Shown here: positions 23,501 to 34,433 of the stretch, one piece after another
Layout of the letters: the number at the start of each line of letters is the position of its first letter
How positions within the stretch are numbered: position 1 is the stretch's first letter
DNA from: Chondrosia reniformis
Lineage: Eukaryota > Porifera > Demospongiae > Chondrillida > Chondrillidae
NCBI GenBank assembly: GCA_947172415.1
Contig: OX359192.1
Location: 1,738,501 to 1,802,500 of the forward strand
DNA: 64,000 nt
Reading direction: 5' to 3'
The notes under the pieces: generated by a model
What the model was told of the DNA's origin: nothing
What the model saw: only the letters and a program-made list of their open reading frames with translations
The model's database searches: none
Program-made: the position numbers and the translations under genes

Positions 23501-23805
23501 GCATTCAACTGAAGATGAATGAGAAGAATACAGAATTGCTCATAGAGGCTTGCATACCTTACCTCCACAAAGATCAGCTCGAGCTTTTACGTATGGAAGC
23601 CATAACTTCATTAAAGACTTTGTTCTCCGCTTATCCAGATTTAGTATGGCTCTATTTAATCCAGGTTTCTGATGTAAGGGCTCCAAAGCCTTTGCACACC
23701 TCATTAAAGGAAATGACATTTCCTGTAGCTAAAGACTACTTAATGTTTTCAGATTCAGTATCAGACATTTTAAAACCCTTTTACGGATGTTATCTCCCAG
23801 TTTAA
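20506..23805 (+). CDS. TTI1: TELO2-interacting protein 1 (TTT complex)
   Basis: A single 1099-codon exon, close to human TTI1 (1089 aa). The ATG is fixed by an in-frame TGA two codons upstream. Landmarks match: ILRPACVQVMKEPSVVSLEQ and EYILFPIKVILL at the N-terminus, HWSVRLCLAVF, a LGDPDPAVSNMAAVVLHSIA HEAT-like unit, KQNVDYIVNLLSVQVKY, LLPEVHKLWPALLSIIDHQN, VGKAVALLRTITDCSKDFLH, and GKAYSHTQKCKLQMSLLKNL near the end. TTI1 is an all-helical HEAT-repeat scaffold that binds TELO2 and TTI2. The TTT complex works with HSP90 and R2TP to fold PI3K-like kinases (mTOR, ATM, ATR, DNA-PK, SMG1) in the cytoplasm. A C-rich low-complexity stretch (ALLRSSSSSSCRAGK) interrupts the C-terminal repeats. It is followed, co-oriented, by PMS1. 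Confidence 0.95.
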   Translation: METVENDNFKDNQIFKILRPACVQVMKEPSVVSLEQLKAALTTVDSIPPEMTEYILFPIKVILLRKSRLLKESAALERLLSVLQELLKRSTIAFIETFEQLFDFFCSVLDQKASQDVLLHEHLIEVILTSLCHLLWRSNDELCQSLYDPKGVPRLGHCLFSVMSVLNKPQSRNVKLLCLNILMGLTLFRMSVVDIIPKDLPKITDQAGQNHSDVGHPEKVEYHNIQSCLLSNLSTDTFLSTMCSILLSNRHFGVGSHCRALAIFFPGIVTCLVKVLSGNLRTESLVTSAVLAVLSRFILLVLPRQWDPGNDKPLQCDFKSNESNFDDHWKSVEAKEWLESTMKNIAALLPKVLSQMLHLHWSVRLCLAVFSYSVTLHSCLSVDTCKLPCCESLIVLTQDERREIGHVSELAVHSLATKFAEAGFKHQTDFTTWVIRNLHNLCKGFKAYLHESDTEKEAGLRLLGGYLSTLGPSSSAITNSTVHLSKLLLVILDILKLTAIGYDVSGVSSDHDKETSTFVAEKLQFANFHSQKVEKAAYMVCRLLGQYCPLFPITDLLFDILKSVEGYKNETILVMKHILLGSRDAVPQVGRYTEQQRLQELTQVATHILDMFLGPASPSTTSQTVQGGQYLRTSADPRSSKLSCFQSSTIHAVLMLDVVNCLVLALGLQFQPLLQNALYPLLQKLGDPDPAVSNMAAVVLHSIATTLKYGTVEELLKQNVDYIVNLLSVQVKYTSEYPESVVVLGTLLKRGGKEMLTFTTGCISRVLTALDTCQQDQLERIWAVLLVASEVIAEDCANNQSSYYPKKEPTPKFKADTLEMELADYFNSTVKSLAREGMADTDLQQTDRLDSPPYADDSKTLPTSLQVATSILPKIKHFITIDSPKVVALVLRTCDHLVYALQNESSILLPEVHKLWPALLSIIDHQNPVLVGKAVALLRTITDCSKDFLHQRLSSSVWGKLNALLRSSSSSSCRAGKAYSHTQKCKLQMSLLKNLHQICIQLKMNEKNTELLIEACIPYLHKDQLELLRMEAITSLKTLFSAYPDLVWLYLIQVSDVRAPKPLHTSLKEMTFPVAKDYLMFSDSVSDILKPFYGCYLPV

Positions 23806-24002
23806 AACATATCATTTTCAATTTTAATGTACGTATATAAATAATTTTTGATTTAACATTGTAATTTTTGTGAAAAACAGGATACTCAGAATACCATAGT
23901 TATTCAACTGGTAATAAATACAGCATATTGAGATGCCCGGATGTATATATGTATATTATATGCAGTTCTATTACATACATCTCACGACAACAGTGTATCA
24001 CC

Positions 24003-24415
24003 CCCAATCAAAACTCTCCTGATTGGTTAGGTGTAATATACCTGAGTCTCCCAATCAAAACTCTCCTGATTGGTTAGGTGTAATATACCTGAGTCTCCCA
24101 ATCCAAACTCTCCTGATTGGTTAGGTGTAATATACCTGAGTCTCCCAATCCAAACTCTCCTGATTGGTTAGGTGTAATATACCTGAGTCTCCCAATCAAA
24201 ACTCTCCTGATTGGTTAGGTGTAATATACCTGAGTCTCCCAATCTAAACTCTCCTGATTGGTTAGGTGTAATATACCTGAGTCTCCCAATCCAAACTCTC
24301 CTGATTGGTTAGGTGTAATATACCTGAGTCTCCCAATCCAAACTCTCCTGATTGGTTAGGTGTAATATACCTGAGTCTCCCAATCAAAACTCTCCTGATT
24401 GGTTAGGTGTAATAT
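24003..24415. repeat. 47-bp tandem array with CCAAT/ATTGG motifs, about 8.8 copies
   Basis: Nearly identical 47-bp units downstream of TTI1 and about 580 bp upstream of PMS1. Each unit holds CCAATC and GATTGG 11 bp apart in inverted orientation, so each can fold into a small hairpin and shows a CCAAT box on both strands. The units differ only at one or two bases (CAATCAAAAC, CAATCCAAAC or CAATCTAAAC). Confidence 0.95.
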
Positions 24416-24996
24416 CCAATCCTTTTCTACTTGCAGGTGCAGACAGAGAAGAATGTGTAAACCAAAAGAATAAGTAGAGCAGCATTTTATAACTATTTAC
24501 TTGTACATTTTATTCAGCTCTGTTTATGAAGACTTTGATGTAAACCTATTTATTGGGAAATCAAAGTCTGATGTTTTGCAGTAGCTCTTAATACTCTTAT
24601 TTAATAGAACTGGAGTTTTTTTGAACTGTATCAGAAAATTTCTTGGAAAAAATCAATTCTAATATTTGAGCATTCAATAATGCAATTAATTAGTTTTTCA
24701 ATCCCAAGGGTCTTCAGGAACTGGGACTGACAAGCATGACTTAAGTCTGGGAGTGGCAAGCATGACTTCAGTGTCTTCTTCCATCACTGTCTCCAGAGTG
24801 TTCAAGGAGATCATTAAAGTGCTTGGAGGTAGGGTCTATGGAAGAAGTTATGATTGTCAGTGATCTTCACACTCATCTGGCGAAACATGTTTACCTATAT
24901 AGCTAGCTTGTATGAAGAAAACAATGATCATATGACAGGCACGTGACTGATGTGTTGTAAAATGGCCGAACAATTTCTATACATATTGCAATAAAT
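24416..24996. other. PMS1 upstream region
   Basis: AT-rich with a short imperfect direct repeat (GGCAAGCATGACTT, about 24730-24765). No gene is recognised. The PMS1 promoter should lie here. The sequence AAAATGGCCGAACAA at 24959 contains an out-of-frame ATG close to the start. Confidence 0.35.
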
Positions 24997-27900
24997 ATGA
25001 ATCTTTTGGATTCTGCCACCGTGAGGTCGATTTCAAGTACACAAGTAATAACAAGCGTTTATTCAGTCGTAAAAGAATTAGTTGAAAATTCTTTAGACGC
25101 ATCAGCAAAATATATTCTTGTTAAGTTGGTAAGTAAAAAATGTCTTGGAGATGATTTGATGATTAAAAATAACTATGAATTTTGGTATACAGGAGAACTT
25201 CGGTATTAATAGGACAGAGATACAAGACGATGGGGTTGGTATTAAGAAGAGCGATGTAGCACTGGTAGCCTTGCCGCATTACACTTCTAAGATAAGTAGC
25301 ACGGATGACCTTGGAAGGCTTCAGACGTACGGTTTCCGTGGCGAAGCGTTAGCATCGCTTGCAGCTGTGTCGCAGCTAACTTTGTGTACGTGCACGCGAG
25401 AAGACCAGTTTGGATCCAGTTACAGTTTTAACTGCCAAGGGGTAATTGTTAGCCAAAGAGTTTCCTCAATTGAAAAGGGGACCACAGTGATTGTGTCAGA
25501 CCTCTTCAAGAATCTACCTGTGAGGAAACAGCAATACAAGAGTATCAAAAAATGTCGTGAGCAATTAAAGAAGATTGAGGAATTGCTGCTAGCATTCGGC
25601 CTTGCACATCCAGATGTGCGGTTTGTTCTCCGTCATAATGGTGCTCAGATTTGGCAAAAACCACAGAAGGAAGATTTAAAGTCAAGCTTGCCCCTAATAT
25701 TCAGCTATGGGATGTCCCAAAAGTTGTCCTACTTTAGCTACGAAGGAGAATGTGATTTGGAGGAGGAGGAGGATGTAGCTGGAGTTGGAGAAGCTGAAGA
25801 TGCCTTCTCATTTACCATATATGGTTATCTGTCTAAGCCTAAAGATGACCTGGCAATCACAACCAGAAGTACTATGGACAGAATGTTTCTCTTCATCAAC
25901 AAGAGACCTGTTTATGTTAAACCTATAATGCAGGTAAGACCAATTTGCACTATTAATCAGTTTTGGATTTTGACTGTTTATAACCTGATTCTATTTTTAG
26001 ACACTAAAGCATGTTTTTCACGAGTCATTTAGAGAAGTGAAGACTAATAGATGGCCAATAGGTTGTCTCTTCATAGACATCCCTACACAGAGGTTGGATG
26101 TGAACTTGGAGCCAAACAAAACAAACGTTTTCATTCAGAATATGGTCAGTATTGATATTCATAGCTATGCCTCCTCACATGCTCCGATTAAAACATTTTT
26201 CCATTATCGCACTGACATCTTCTCTTATTTGTTGTAATGTATCCCTGGGCAGTGAGCTCCCCAAGTTGATAGTGATATAATGGTGATAATTTCCTGATCC
26301 AGTTGCTACACTTTGTGCTGATGCATATAATGGTTCTTGTATGTAGTAGCTGGTGCACACACAAATAAACTGATTGTTTATTCTGTGATTTTTGAATTTA
26401 TTAGCTGTTTCATCAGTGAACTGGTTACTTAATTGACCATACATCTGTCTGTCCACCATTGCTGATGCATGACTGTGTATGTGCACATTTGTAGGATATT
26501 CTAATTGCCAATATGAGTACAGCATTAAGCAAGTTCTTTGTTTCACATGAAAACAGTTCATCTGAAGGAGTCTTGTCTTCGGAAGAATGCCATTTTGAAG
26601 AGCTTTGTGATCAGATGCAAGTTTCATCTTGTGTAGTATTGCCTTACTATGTAAATGTACTACAAAGATGAGATTAGCTTTGCCGGTCTGTCATTTAGCA
26701 CTTCTCAACTTGATGACACTGAAGTTTCTTTTGGTAATGTGGAGATGCAGTCACAACCATCGCTACAAGACCTACCTGCCACGTCTGTGGATAAAAACGG
26801 AGAGGATGTAGAATTACATGAGAGAGGAACATGCTCTCCAACTGCAGAAAGTTCCTCTAGTGATGAGAGCACAGACCTAGCCAAAAACAACACCTCATCT
26901 TCTCAAGGTATGTATAGCTCATGTTATAGATGACGTCAGCTTGGGTATAAACTGTTAATATATCCAGCAGATGATCCTGCTTTAAGATGGAGTATGGGAC
27001 ACGTGGACTTCGACCAGTCTGGTAAAGTTAGTCTATGCCGGCATCCATTATAGTATTGTATAATGCTTGTTTATATCTGTATTAATCAGACAATGCAGCC
27101 TGTAACTGTACTGAACCAGACACAGTCCAGACTTCCACTACTAGTAAGCACAACCCAAAGCCACGGATAGTACATGTACATGTCTACTGTGTATACATTT
27201 TACTTGTGCGAGAGGTACCTATTGTAGGAGGTATTGGAGATGAAGATAAATAAGTTGATGTTTTTCCTAGTTTACGTCTACCATTATTGGTGATTTATTA
27301 ATTGATTTTTAAAGTATTACAAACAACTACAGTACTTGGGGCTTAAAGTGGTAATTGGAAACGATTTTGCCATAATGCTTTCCATGAAAAATCTAAGATA
27401 CCATTTTCCTACATGCTATATGCCTATTCTGTAAAGGAGCCTATAGGGGAACTAAACCTGAAGAGAGCTTGGATGAAGATACAGGAGTCTTTTCTTCCTT
27501 CTTTTCCCTTCTTTCATCTTCTTCTCCACTGGGTCAGATAGCCGTTTCTGGGAATTCCACCCTTCATCAGTGATCCTGGGAGTCTTTGTCTTTTTCTTTA
27601 TCTTGATCTTCTGTGAATCCATGTTACACATAGAAGTATATACGTAGTATATTAGATCATTCATCATAACATTAAAGGTGGCATGTATCAGACTAGGGAA
27701 TCACAATAGTCACAATGTGTCTATATATCAGCTAACTACTAACTAACTTGTTTGCTGATGAAGACCTATACGGGTTGAAACGTCCTATTATCAATAATTT
27801 ATGTTGCTGTTGCTCAATAATACCTCTGGATTAAATCAGCTAACTACATCCTTCATAGAGGTGTACCGACATTATATAGGGGGTAACCTACATGAGTTAA

Positions 27901-28261
27901 GGTATGGCGTTTGTACATGTATGTAGTATAACTGTTCTATCATTGCAATAATTAGCTATATACTTTACATTCTTGTATTTAGAATAATCATGATCAGTGT
28001 TCTAACACAACATCTTCCTCTAAAAGACAGGGCTCACCCTCAGAGGCTAACCTTTGTCAGCCAAAGAGAAAGAAACACTTGTCAACTGGAACCCACAAAT
28101 TATCATCTTTGAAAGGAATGTTCCAAAAAATGGCCACCCTTGACAGGTCACTCGAGGAGCAGTATGAGAATGTTGAAGAATTGTATGTGGACGTGAATCA
28201 GATTGTATCTTGTATGAAGCATTTGGAGCAAAGGTCAGGCCCCATTCACAGCTCTTCATAA
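24997..28261 (+). CDS. PMS1: PMS1-type MutL homologue
   Basis: Exons 24997-25128, 25193-25933, 26001-26144, 26495-26620, 26673-26907, 26971-27021, 27090-about 27167 and 27983-28261. The GHKL ATPase motifs are all present: [37 protein letters not shown] and [18 protein letters not shown], then [15 protein letters not shown] of the transducer domain. Order and wording ([30 protein letters not shown]) are closest to PMS1 rather than PMS2 or MLH1. MutL heterodimers with MLH1 act after MutS mismatch recognition in the nucleus. The C-terminal part is short: a Ser/acidic linker, KRKKHLS, and a coiled-coil-like end, with no visible MutL C-terminal endonuclease or HMG box. The 26620/26673 junction (52-bp intron, weak sites) and the 27167 donor are inferred to keep frame. 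Confidence 0.85.
27384..27620 (-). repeat. Dispersed repeat R1, copy C
   Basis: An inverted copy with the same two ends as copies A and B, inserted in the last intron of PMS1. Confidence 0.7.
27672..27835 (+). repeat. H-type element, copy 2
   Basis: Carries GCTGATGAAGACC-TATACG-GGTTGAAACGTCC and a right end GTTGCTGTTGCTCAATAA similar to copy 1 (GTTGTTGCTGATGCGCTCAATAA across 10528-10550). It lies in the last PMS1 intron next to R1 copy C. Confidence 0.5.
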
Positions 28262-29138
28262 AATCTATCCAGTAGTTTTACACTTTGAATGGACTATATA
28301 CGTAGTCCGTCACATATTCCAAATTCTTAGGAATTCTGAATGTTAAGGAAAGAAGGTATAAATTAACACGCATGACAAACAATAGAAAGGAAAATGTTAT
28401 AAGTATGTGGAACTCAATTTACTGGCCTAATTTCTATACTGTGCAGCACTCCTGAAACTCATCACAAAGGGACTTCCTTGATAGGAGCAACAAGTACCCC
28501 AAGATTGTGGTTTGCCCTCATTGATAGCACGATTTGTGCTTCTAATCATCCCATTAGTAAAGATTCTGATACATCCAAATTGGATGATGTTTTTCTTAAC
28601 AGTCATTTTGTTGAAGTACACAAACTTTAATATCTTGCATGTGCAATCCCAATTTTAAAATTATCAAATACATATATTCGTATGGACATATCCATGCCGA
28701 TCTAGATCTATTATGAAATATTCTACTGTCTCTGATCATGCATCACCCACACACACATGCATTCTACAAACCCAACCCATGCATGGTAACACATAAAATG
28801 CTTATGTTATATAAACACTGTAGTAATAAATGAACAAATACGCACTTTTGTAACTATATGTGTACGTACAATCTGTGCTGACAGGTTGTTGCACTTTACA
28901 GTACAATACAGTTATGTTGTCAATGAATAATTATAAAACTTGTACTGTATAGTGTACTGTAGGGAAGAAATTTATAAAACAATCAAAATTAGTAAACCTA
29001 TACAATGTACAGTGTCTTGAGCGCTGTCCTATAGCTCAGTCATAAAAGTTGCATTTTATATATCACTTACATACATATATACATATATACGTTTATATAC
29101 ATACATTTCATTTATTGGATACATGTACTTTTAACTTA
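28262..29138. other. Spacer between PMS1 and the F-gene array
   Basis: Includes a dispersed repeat at about 28440-28610 (AGCACTCCTGAAAC, ATCCCATTAGTAAAGATTCT) that recurs at about 58860-58975. The rest is AT-rich with CACACACA and TACATA tracts and no gene. Confidence 0.4.
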
Positions 29139-29180
29139 CCCACAAGGACAAATTGTGGTTTATATTAAGGCTTCCAACCC
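29139..29180 (+). promoter_or_regulatory. Class A upstream element of the F genes (copy F1)
   Basis: AAGGACAAATTGTGGTTTAT followed by ATTAAGGCTTCC lies about 120 bp before the ATG. Equivalents occur upstream of F4 (about 40710), F8 (about 50930) and F10 (about 59887), and in degraded form before F5 (about 43856). It combines a RUNX-like TTGTGGT with a TATATTAA TATA-like stretch, so it is a core promoter candidate. Confidence 0.45.
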
Positions 29181-29289
29181 TTAGCCTACATATTTGTGTT
29201 GTCAAGGAGAGAATATCAGTGTATGAACACAGCTGGAGAAAGGTTTTCCTTTTAAAGAGAAGAGACAAGTGCAAAAGAACTATTTGGTC

Positions 29290-30603
29290 ATGATATTCTT
29301 GTTTGTGATTATTCTCACTGTATCTACTACTACTACTGCACTCAAATCCAACCACCTAACAACTAGTAACAGAACTCAGGTTGTTCAAAAGGTGAGTAAA
29401 ACATATATACAAAATTCTGTTAATATAATTTTTATAGTATTAATTATCATGTTTGTGTTTATGTACCTTTATAGAGAGCTGCAACAGTTCCATCTGCTAC
29501 ATGTGATGGATCCACTGAAGATGAACCTTTCTATAGCCTAACTACTCCTAACACTGTATGGATCTGTAAGAGCAGCAGATGGACTCCATTTAAGTGAGGA
29601 AGACAGTCAGCCTTATAATCACGTACTGCAAGTAGTATAATTAGTTTTTGTAAAGAGAAGTTTTTGAAGTGAAGTGAATTAAGAGAGATTTTTTTACCTT
29701 ATAACTTTGTATAATGTATATATTTCTTATACACAAACACTCTGTACTCTCTTTTCTATTGTTACAGACTAGAGCCATCCATTGGGGACACTGCTGACTT
29801 TCCTGGTTCCTCTTGTAAAGATATTTTAGAATCTCACTCTTCAAACTGCTTCAGACCTGCCACTGATGGTCCCTACTGGGTGAGGGTGACTGATCAGTGC
29901 TCTGGGGTAGAACAGACCATGCAGGTAATGTCTGTAACTGATGACCTCATAAAGGGGTCACATGACACTTGTGTGTTGTAAGGAACAACCTTTTGTGGAC
30001 CAATAGCTTAGAATTGTAAACTCATGTACTTGTGACATGTCATGCTACCACTTGCAGGTTCACTGTGACATGTCCACTTGTGGAGGAGGATGGTCACTAG
30101 TGTGGAAGCACAGTTACATGGAGGTACTGCCACTCACACAACAGATGTACTACTTCAGTGACACCTTCAGGTCCTGTCAGGATCTCACAGCTGGTTGGTG
30201 CAATGTGGATCGGAAAGGTCGCTTCAATGCTGAAGAAATGATGATAGCAGCCTATCACAACAATTATCTGGTATATGCTTACAGAGGTCGCTACAATTAC
30301 AATATTGACCATGAGTGGAGTGGAGGAATACTACTTGACCCCAAAGTGTGTGTGGATCATTGTACAAGAAGCCCAAGTATTGGTGTTCCTCCAGCACCTA
30401 GTGATCATGGTGGAAGAGATATACGATTACTGGGTATTGCATTTGACAAGGTGTCCCCTTTAAGCTACAGAGACAATTGTGATACATTTCAAAGAAGCTT
30501 TGACAACCCAGCAGAATGTCGTTGGCATGATTGTGGTCTTCCAACAAGTATTTCCAGTCAGAAGTACAACACTCAAATGACAGTTGCTATCTATGTCCGT
30601 TAG
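29290..30603 (+). CDS. F1: secreted fibrinogen-related (FReD-like) protein, intact
   Basis: Four exons: 29290-29391, 29475-29593, 29768-29924 and 30058-30603 (307 aa). Exon 1 gives a signal peptide (MIFLFVIILTVSTTTTA) and an N-glycosylation site (SNRTQ). Exon 2 gives a small module with two cysteines (ATCDGSTEDEPFYS, VWICKSSRWTPF), like the C-G-W motif found before many invertebrate secreted domains. Exons 3-4 start a fibrinogen C-terminal-like fold: SSCKDILESHSSNC, GPYWVRVTDQC, VHCDMSTCGGGWSLVWKHSY. The remainder keeps eight further cysteines up to CRWHDCGLP and ends TQMTVAIYVR. Fibrinogen-related proteins are often soluble lectins in invertebrate immunity, and that role here is inference. 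The second FReD subdomain is diverged, so family assignment rests on the N-subdomain. Confidence 0.8.
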
Positions 30604-32194
30604 CTGTCAGAGAAGGACATCAGAAGCAACCTTGAATTATTAGACGATTCTTGCAATTGCATACGTAGATATACGTATACTGTATGTACTATATATATGC
30701 CAATATTCAATATATAGTGTTGTTGTGTACGTAAATATTTATATAGTCAGCTATCTAGCCCAGTGGAGAAAACACTAGTATCCTCTCTCATTAGGTTGTT
30801 ACTCTAAAGTAGATGTGGCATGTAAGTAAATGGTGTGCTAAATTAAAATACAAGAATCAAGGGACCAAGAATATATATATCACTTCCAATAATTGCCATC
30901 ACATTCCTGAAAACTTACACAGAATATGTAATCAAAGAGACTCCAATAATACTCATTCTAAATCTGTCATATATATTCCTTTTCTTTCTCTAACACAACA
31001 CCAACCAAATCAATCATTTCCTGAGATCCATAAGTTAGAGCCATGAGACAAAGCTTGTTAAATTCCTAAAGATAGTTAGAGTAGTGAAATTAGAAAAAGT
31101 GTCTCATAAAGTGATTACATTTGAATGCTTGCAAAATAGCTTAATGACACAGTGATAATAATTAACATTTTAGTATCATGTAGAGTATATATGTCTGATG
31201 ATCAGGGGACAGTATTTATACTTTATACATACCCAAAACTAATTACACAAACAACCTTCTAGCTATAGAGAAAGTGGAGGCTACCGGTTAATAAGGATCC
31301 TAATACATTCCCTTGTATATCCAAGTCAATGAGATTCTCTTATTTATTTGATTAACATTAAAATAAGAACTGCATGGGACTGCAACAAAAGGTACTTCAT
31401 GCTTACCTTGAGGAAGGAGGATTCCTTTTCAGGTAACTTGCATAAATACCTAACAAGCTTTGAGAAATCTCTCTACAAACACACACATACTTAGGATTAC
31501 AAGATATTTGTCAATTATATTGTATATACGTATATGTACTACAGAATACCACATGTAACACTAATTCTGTAAGACCTAAGTGTACACTGTTTCAGTTTCC
31601 ATTGTTCTGCTTCTGAGTGATAATGTCTCTGTTATACAGTCCAAAAATACACATGTGCTACGTATATAAACTGGTAGATTTGGTACACACTTGTATGACA
31701 TTGTCTCCAGCCCACAAGAGATTTGGGGCCTTTTGAAAGCTTAGTGTTCAATGAGGTACAACTGGAAAGTCTTCATACTCTTTAGAGGTATATACGTATA
31801 TCCTTCATTCCCAAATAGGCAATCTCTCCTAACCAAGGTATCTGCTGTCCTGGATGAAAAACTGATAAGAAGAGGTTAGAACATTTTGAGTTTTTACTTT
31901 CTGAGCCACTGTACATATACCAGTCCTCCCTGCAACAAGTAATTTACACAGAAGATTACATACCATTTCAGACTATATAGTGCATGCATGGTCGATGATG
32001 GCCAGAGCCTCGTTAGTGAACATGACATCTTTCACAGTCATCTTTTAAGTGAGATGTATGAATGGTACAATGATACCTAAGCAGTGACACAGCACTAATT
32101 TGGTTTCGATAAGCTTAGTTGCAGATGTTGCAGATTCACAGAGGAATACATTACGTATGTGGTGTCTATAATATATGTACATTTTACAGAATAT
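30604..32194 (-). pseudogene. Gene X fragments X1 (degenerate)
   Basis: The minus strand shows diverged copies of all gene X exons defined at 62087-63110: the last exon (31040-30894 region), the 22-residue exon (31471-31407) and the long exon (about 31930-31690), plus an extra upstream candidate exon encoding VKDVMFTNEALAIIDHAC (about 32040-31985). A stop interrupts the long exon, and about 77 bp of the last exon (30894-30970) is inverted. This copy is therefore broken. Confidence 0.55.
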
Positions 32195-32275
32195 AATATT
32201 GACTATAATTTAATATAAAATACACTTTAGTCAATACACTGTTAAGTAGTTGGGTTAAATGCAATTTTCAATTGT
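32195..32275 (+). promoter_or_regulatory. Class B upstream element (copy F2)
   Basis: The stretch from ACAGAATATAATATTGACTA to TGCAATTTTCAATTGTAG is shared with the F3 upstream region (about 36247-36342) and replaces the class A element there, so F2 and F3 have a different promoter from F1, F4, F8 and F10. Confidence 0.35.
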
Positions 32276-32374
32276 AGTACGTACGTATATGTATGTACGT
32301 ATATACACATTAAAATTTGTATTTATAATAGTAACTTTTCAGAGAAGAGACGAGTGCAAAAGAGCTATTTAGAG

Positions 32375-34000
32375 ATGATATTCCTGTTTTTCATTCTAGT
32401 GGAGCTTCTTACTGTATCTACTACTACTGCACTCAAATCCAACCACCTAACAACTAGTAATAGAACTCAGGTGGTTCACAAGGTGAGTAAAACACATTAT
32501 TCAATATCAGTGTCTCTAAATTCGATTACTTCTATATATATATTTCCTAATTTAGGAGATGATCGTGAGTTTTATTTATACAGTATATAGCTATTATTTT
32601 CTGCATATTCATGTTTATCTATGTTCATAGAGAGCTGCAACAGTTCCATCTGCTACATGTGATGGATCCAATGAAGATGACCCTTTCTATAGCCCAACTA
32701 CTCCTAACACTGTATGGATCTGTAAGAGCAGCAGATGGACTCCATTTAAGTGAGGAAGATAGAAATAAATACATACACAATATAGTAAAATTGATTGCAC
32801 TAATTATATACAAGAAGGAAATCTTTTTATGGAGAGAGATGTTTAGTTGCTTTTTGTATCGTACTTGTTTATACAGTAGATGGAGATGTTACAACCCAAT
32901 TTCAAACCTCAACCAGATTTAAAATGAAATTTGATCGATTACAAGCAGCCTATTAATAGCGTTAAAACATTCACATTAATGTAAACACTACAATCATGAT
33001 AGAAAGGGATCTGTTATTTTAAAGCCAGCTTTAAAATATGCTCGGTCAGTGTAAATCTGGTCAACCTGTTTTAAAGCCGGTTGAGGTTTGAAATTGGGTC
33101 TACATGCATATCTTCCAAAAATACGTCCAAACTCTTTGTACTTTCTTTTCTATTGCTACAGACTTGAGCCATCCATTGGGGACACTGCTGACTTTCCTGG
33201 TTCCTCTTGTAAAGATATTTTAGAATCTCACTCTTCAAACTGTTTCAGACCTGCCACTGATGGTCCCTACTGGGTGAGGGTGACTGATCAGTGCTCTGAG
33301 GTAGAACAGACCATGCAGGTAATGTCTGTAACTGATGACCTCATAAAGGGGTCACATGACACTTGTGTGTTGTAAGGAACAATTAACCTTTTGTAGACCA
33401 ATAGCTTAGAATTGTAAACTCATGCACTTGTGACATGTCATGCTACCACTTGCAGGTTCACTGTGACATGTCCACTTGTGGAGGAGGATGGTCACTAGTG
33501 TGGAAGCACAGTTACATGGAGGTACTGCCACTCACACAACAGATGTACTACTTCAGTGACACCTTCAGGTCCTGTCAGGATCTCACAGCTGGTTGGTGCA
33601 ATGTGGATCGGAAAGGTCGCTTCAATGCTGAAGAAATGATGATAGCAGCCTACCACAACAATCATCTGGTGTATGCTTACAGAGGTCGCTACAATCACAA
33701 CATTGACCATGAGTGGAGTGGAGGAATACTACTTGACCCCAAAGTGTGTGTGGATCATTGTCAACACCAATTAAAGTTGATGTTCCTCCAGCACCTAGTG
33801 ATGCTGGAGCAAGAGATATACGGTTACTGGGTATTGCATTTGACAAGGTGTCCCCTTCTGACTACAGAGAAAACTGTGATACATTTCAAGTCAGCTTTGA
33901 TAACCCAAGTGAATGTCGTTGGTATGATTGTGGTCTTCCAACAAGTATTTCCAGTCAGAAGCGCAATACTCAAATGACAGTTGCTATCTATGTCCGGTAG
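32375..34000 (+). pseudogene. F2: FReD-like copy with one frameshift
   Basis: Exons 32375-32482, 32631-32749, 33162-33318 and 33456-34000. All splice sites and the signal peptide (MIFLFFILVELLTVS) are intact. The frame is lost once between the codons for CVDHC and VPPAPSD (33746-33780) and resumes in a second frame to the normal end (TQMTVAIYVR). As read it would make a truncated protein with a foreign tail. A single indel could also be an assembly or allelic difference, so the copy may be only recently or apparently broken. Intron 2 carries a MITE (32894-33099) shared with F5. Confidence 0.7.
32894..33099. mobile_element. MITE M2 in intron 2 of F2
   Basis: Inverted ends ACCCAATTTCAAACCTCAAC and GGTTGAGGTTTGAAATTGGG. 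The same element sits at the same intron position in F5 (44441-44651) and is absent from the other copies. The interior contains TTTTAAAGCCAGCTTTAAAA, itself palindromic. Confidence 0.75.
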
Positions 34001-34244
34001 CTCTCAGAGAAGGACATGCATCAGCTATAGAAATGCATGATTCTGATGTATTAGAAGATTCATACACTCATAGATTTATATACGTACATACACACTATAG
34101 GTAACTAATACTATTATATGTGTGCATTATACATATAATACAATATTCAATATAGTGTTGTTGTGCATGTACATACATATATATGTTATATAGAAGACCA
34201 ACTCAGTAGTGTTTTGGTAATTAAACTGCATAATATTTTGTATG

Positions 34245-34433
34245 ACACTTAGGAGAAACTTGCTGAATCCTCATCCAAAACCTCTTACTAGATTTAGTTC
34301 TTTACTCTAAAGTAGATTTACAGCATGTAAGAAAAATGGTGTCTTAGATTATTCAAATAAAATAATCAAGGACCAAGAATATATATATCAATTTCCAATG
34401 ATTGAATTATGTATGACAGATTTAAGATGAGTT
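34245..34433. repeat. Degraded R1-like repeat downstream of F2
   Basis: The 3' half of R1 is recognisable (CCTCATCCAAAACCTCTTAC, GCATGTAAGAAAAATGGT). Related remnants follow F1 (about 30756) and F10 (61857-62030), so this repeat was part of the ancestral duplicated unit. Confidence 0.45.

Noticed and set aside
26175-26627. 150-codon minus-strand frame in PMS1
   Set aside because: It spans an intron and part of an exon that continues the MutL transducer domain on the plus strand. No domain in the antisense frame.
30275-30463. Alternate-frame ORFs repeated in each F exon 4 (MLTEVATITILTMSGVEEYY)
   Set aside because: They recur only because exon 4 itself is repeated. The main frame carries the FReD motifs and splices in phase. 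In broken copies they merely reveal the frameshift.
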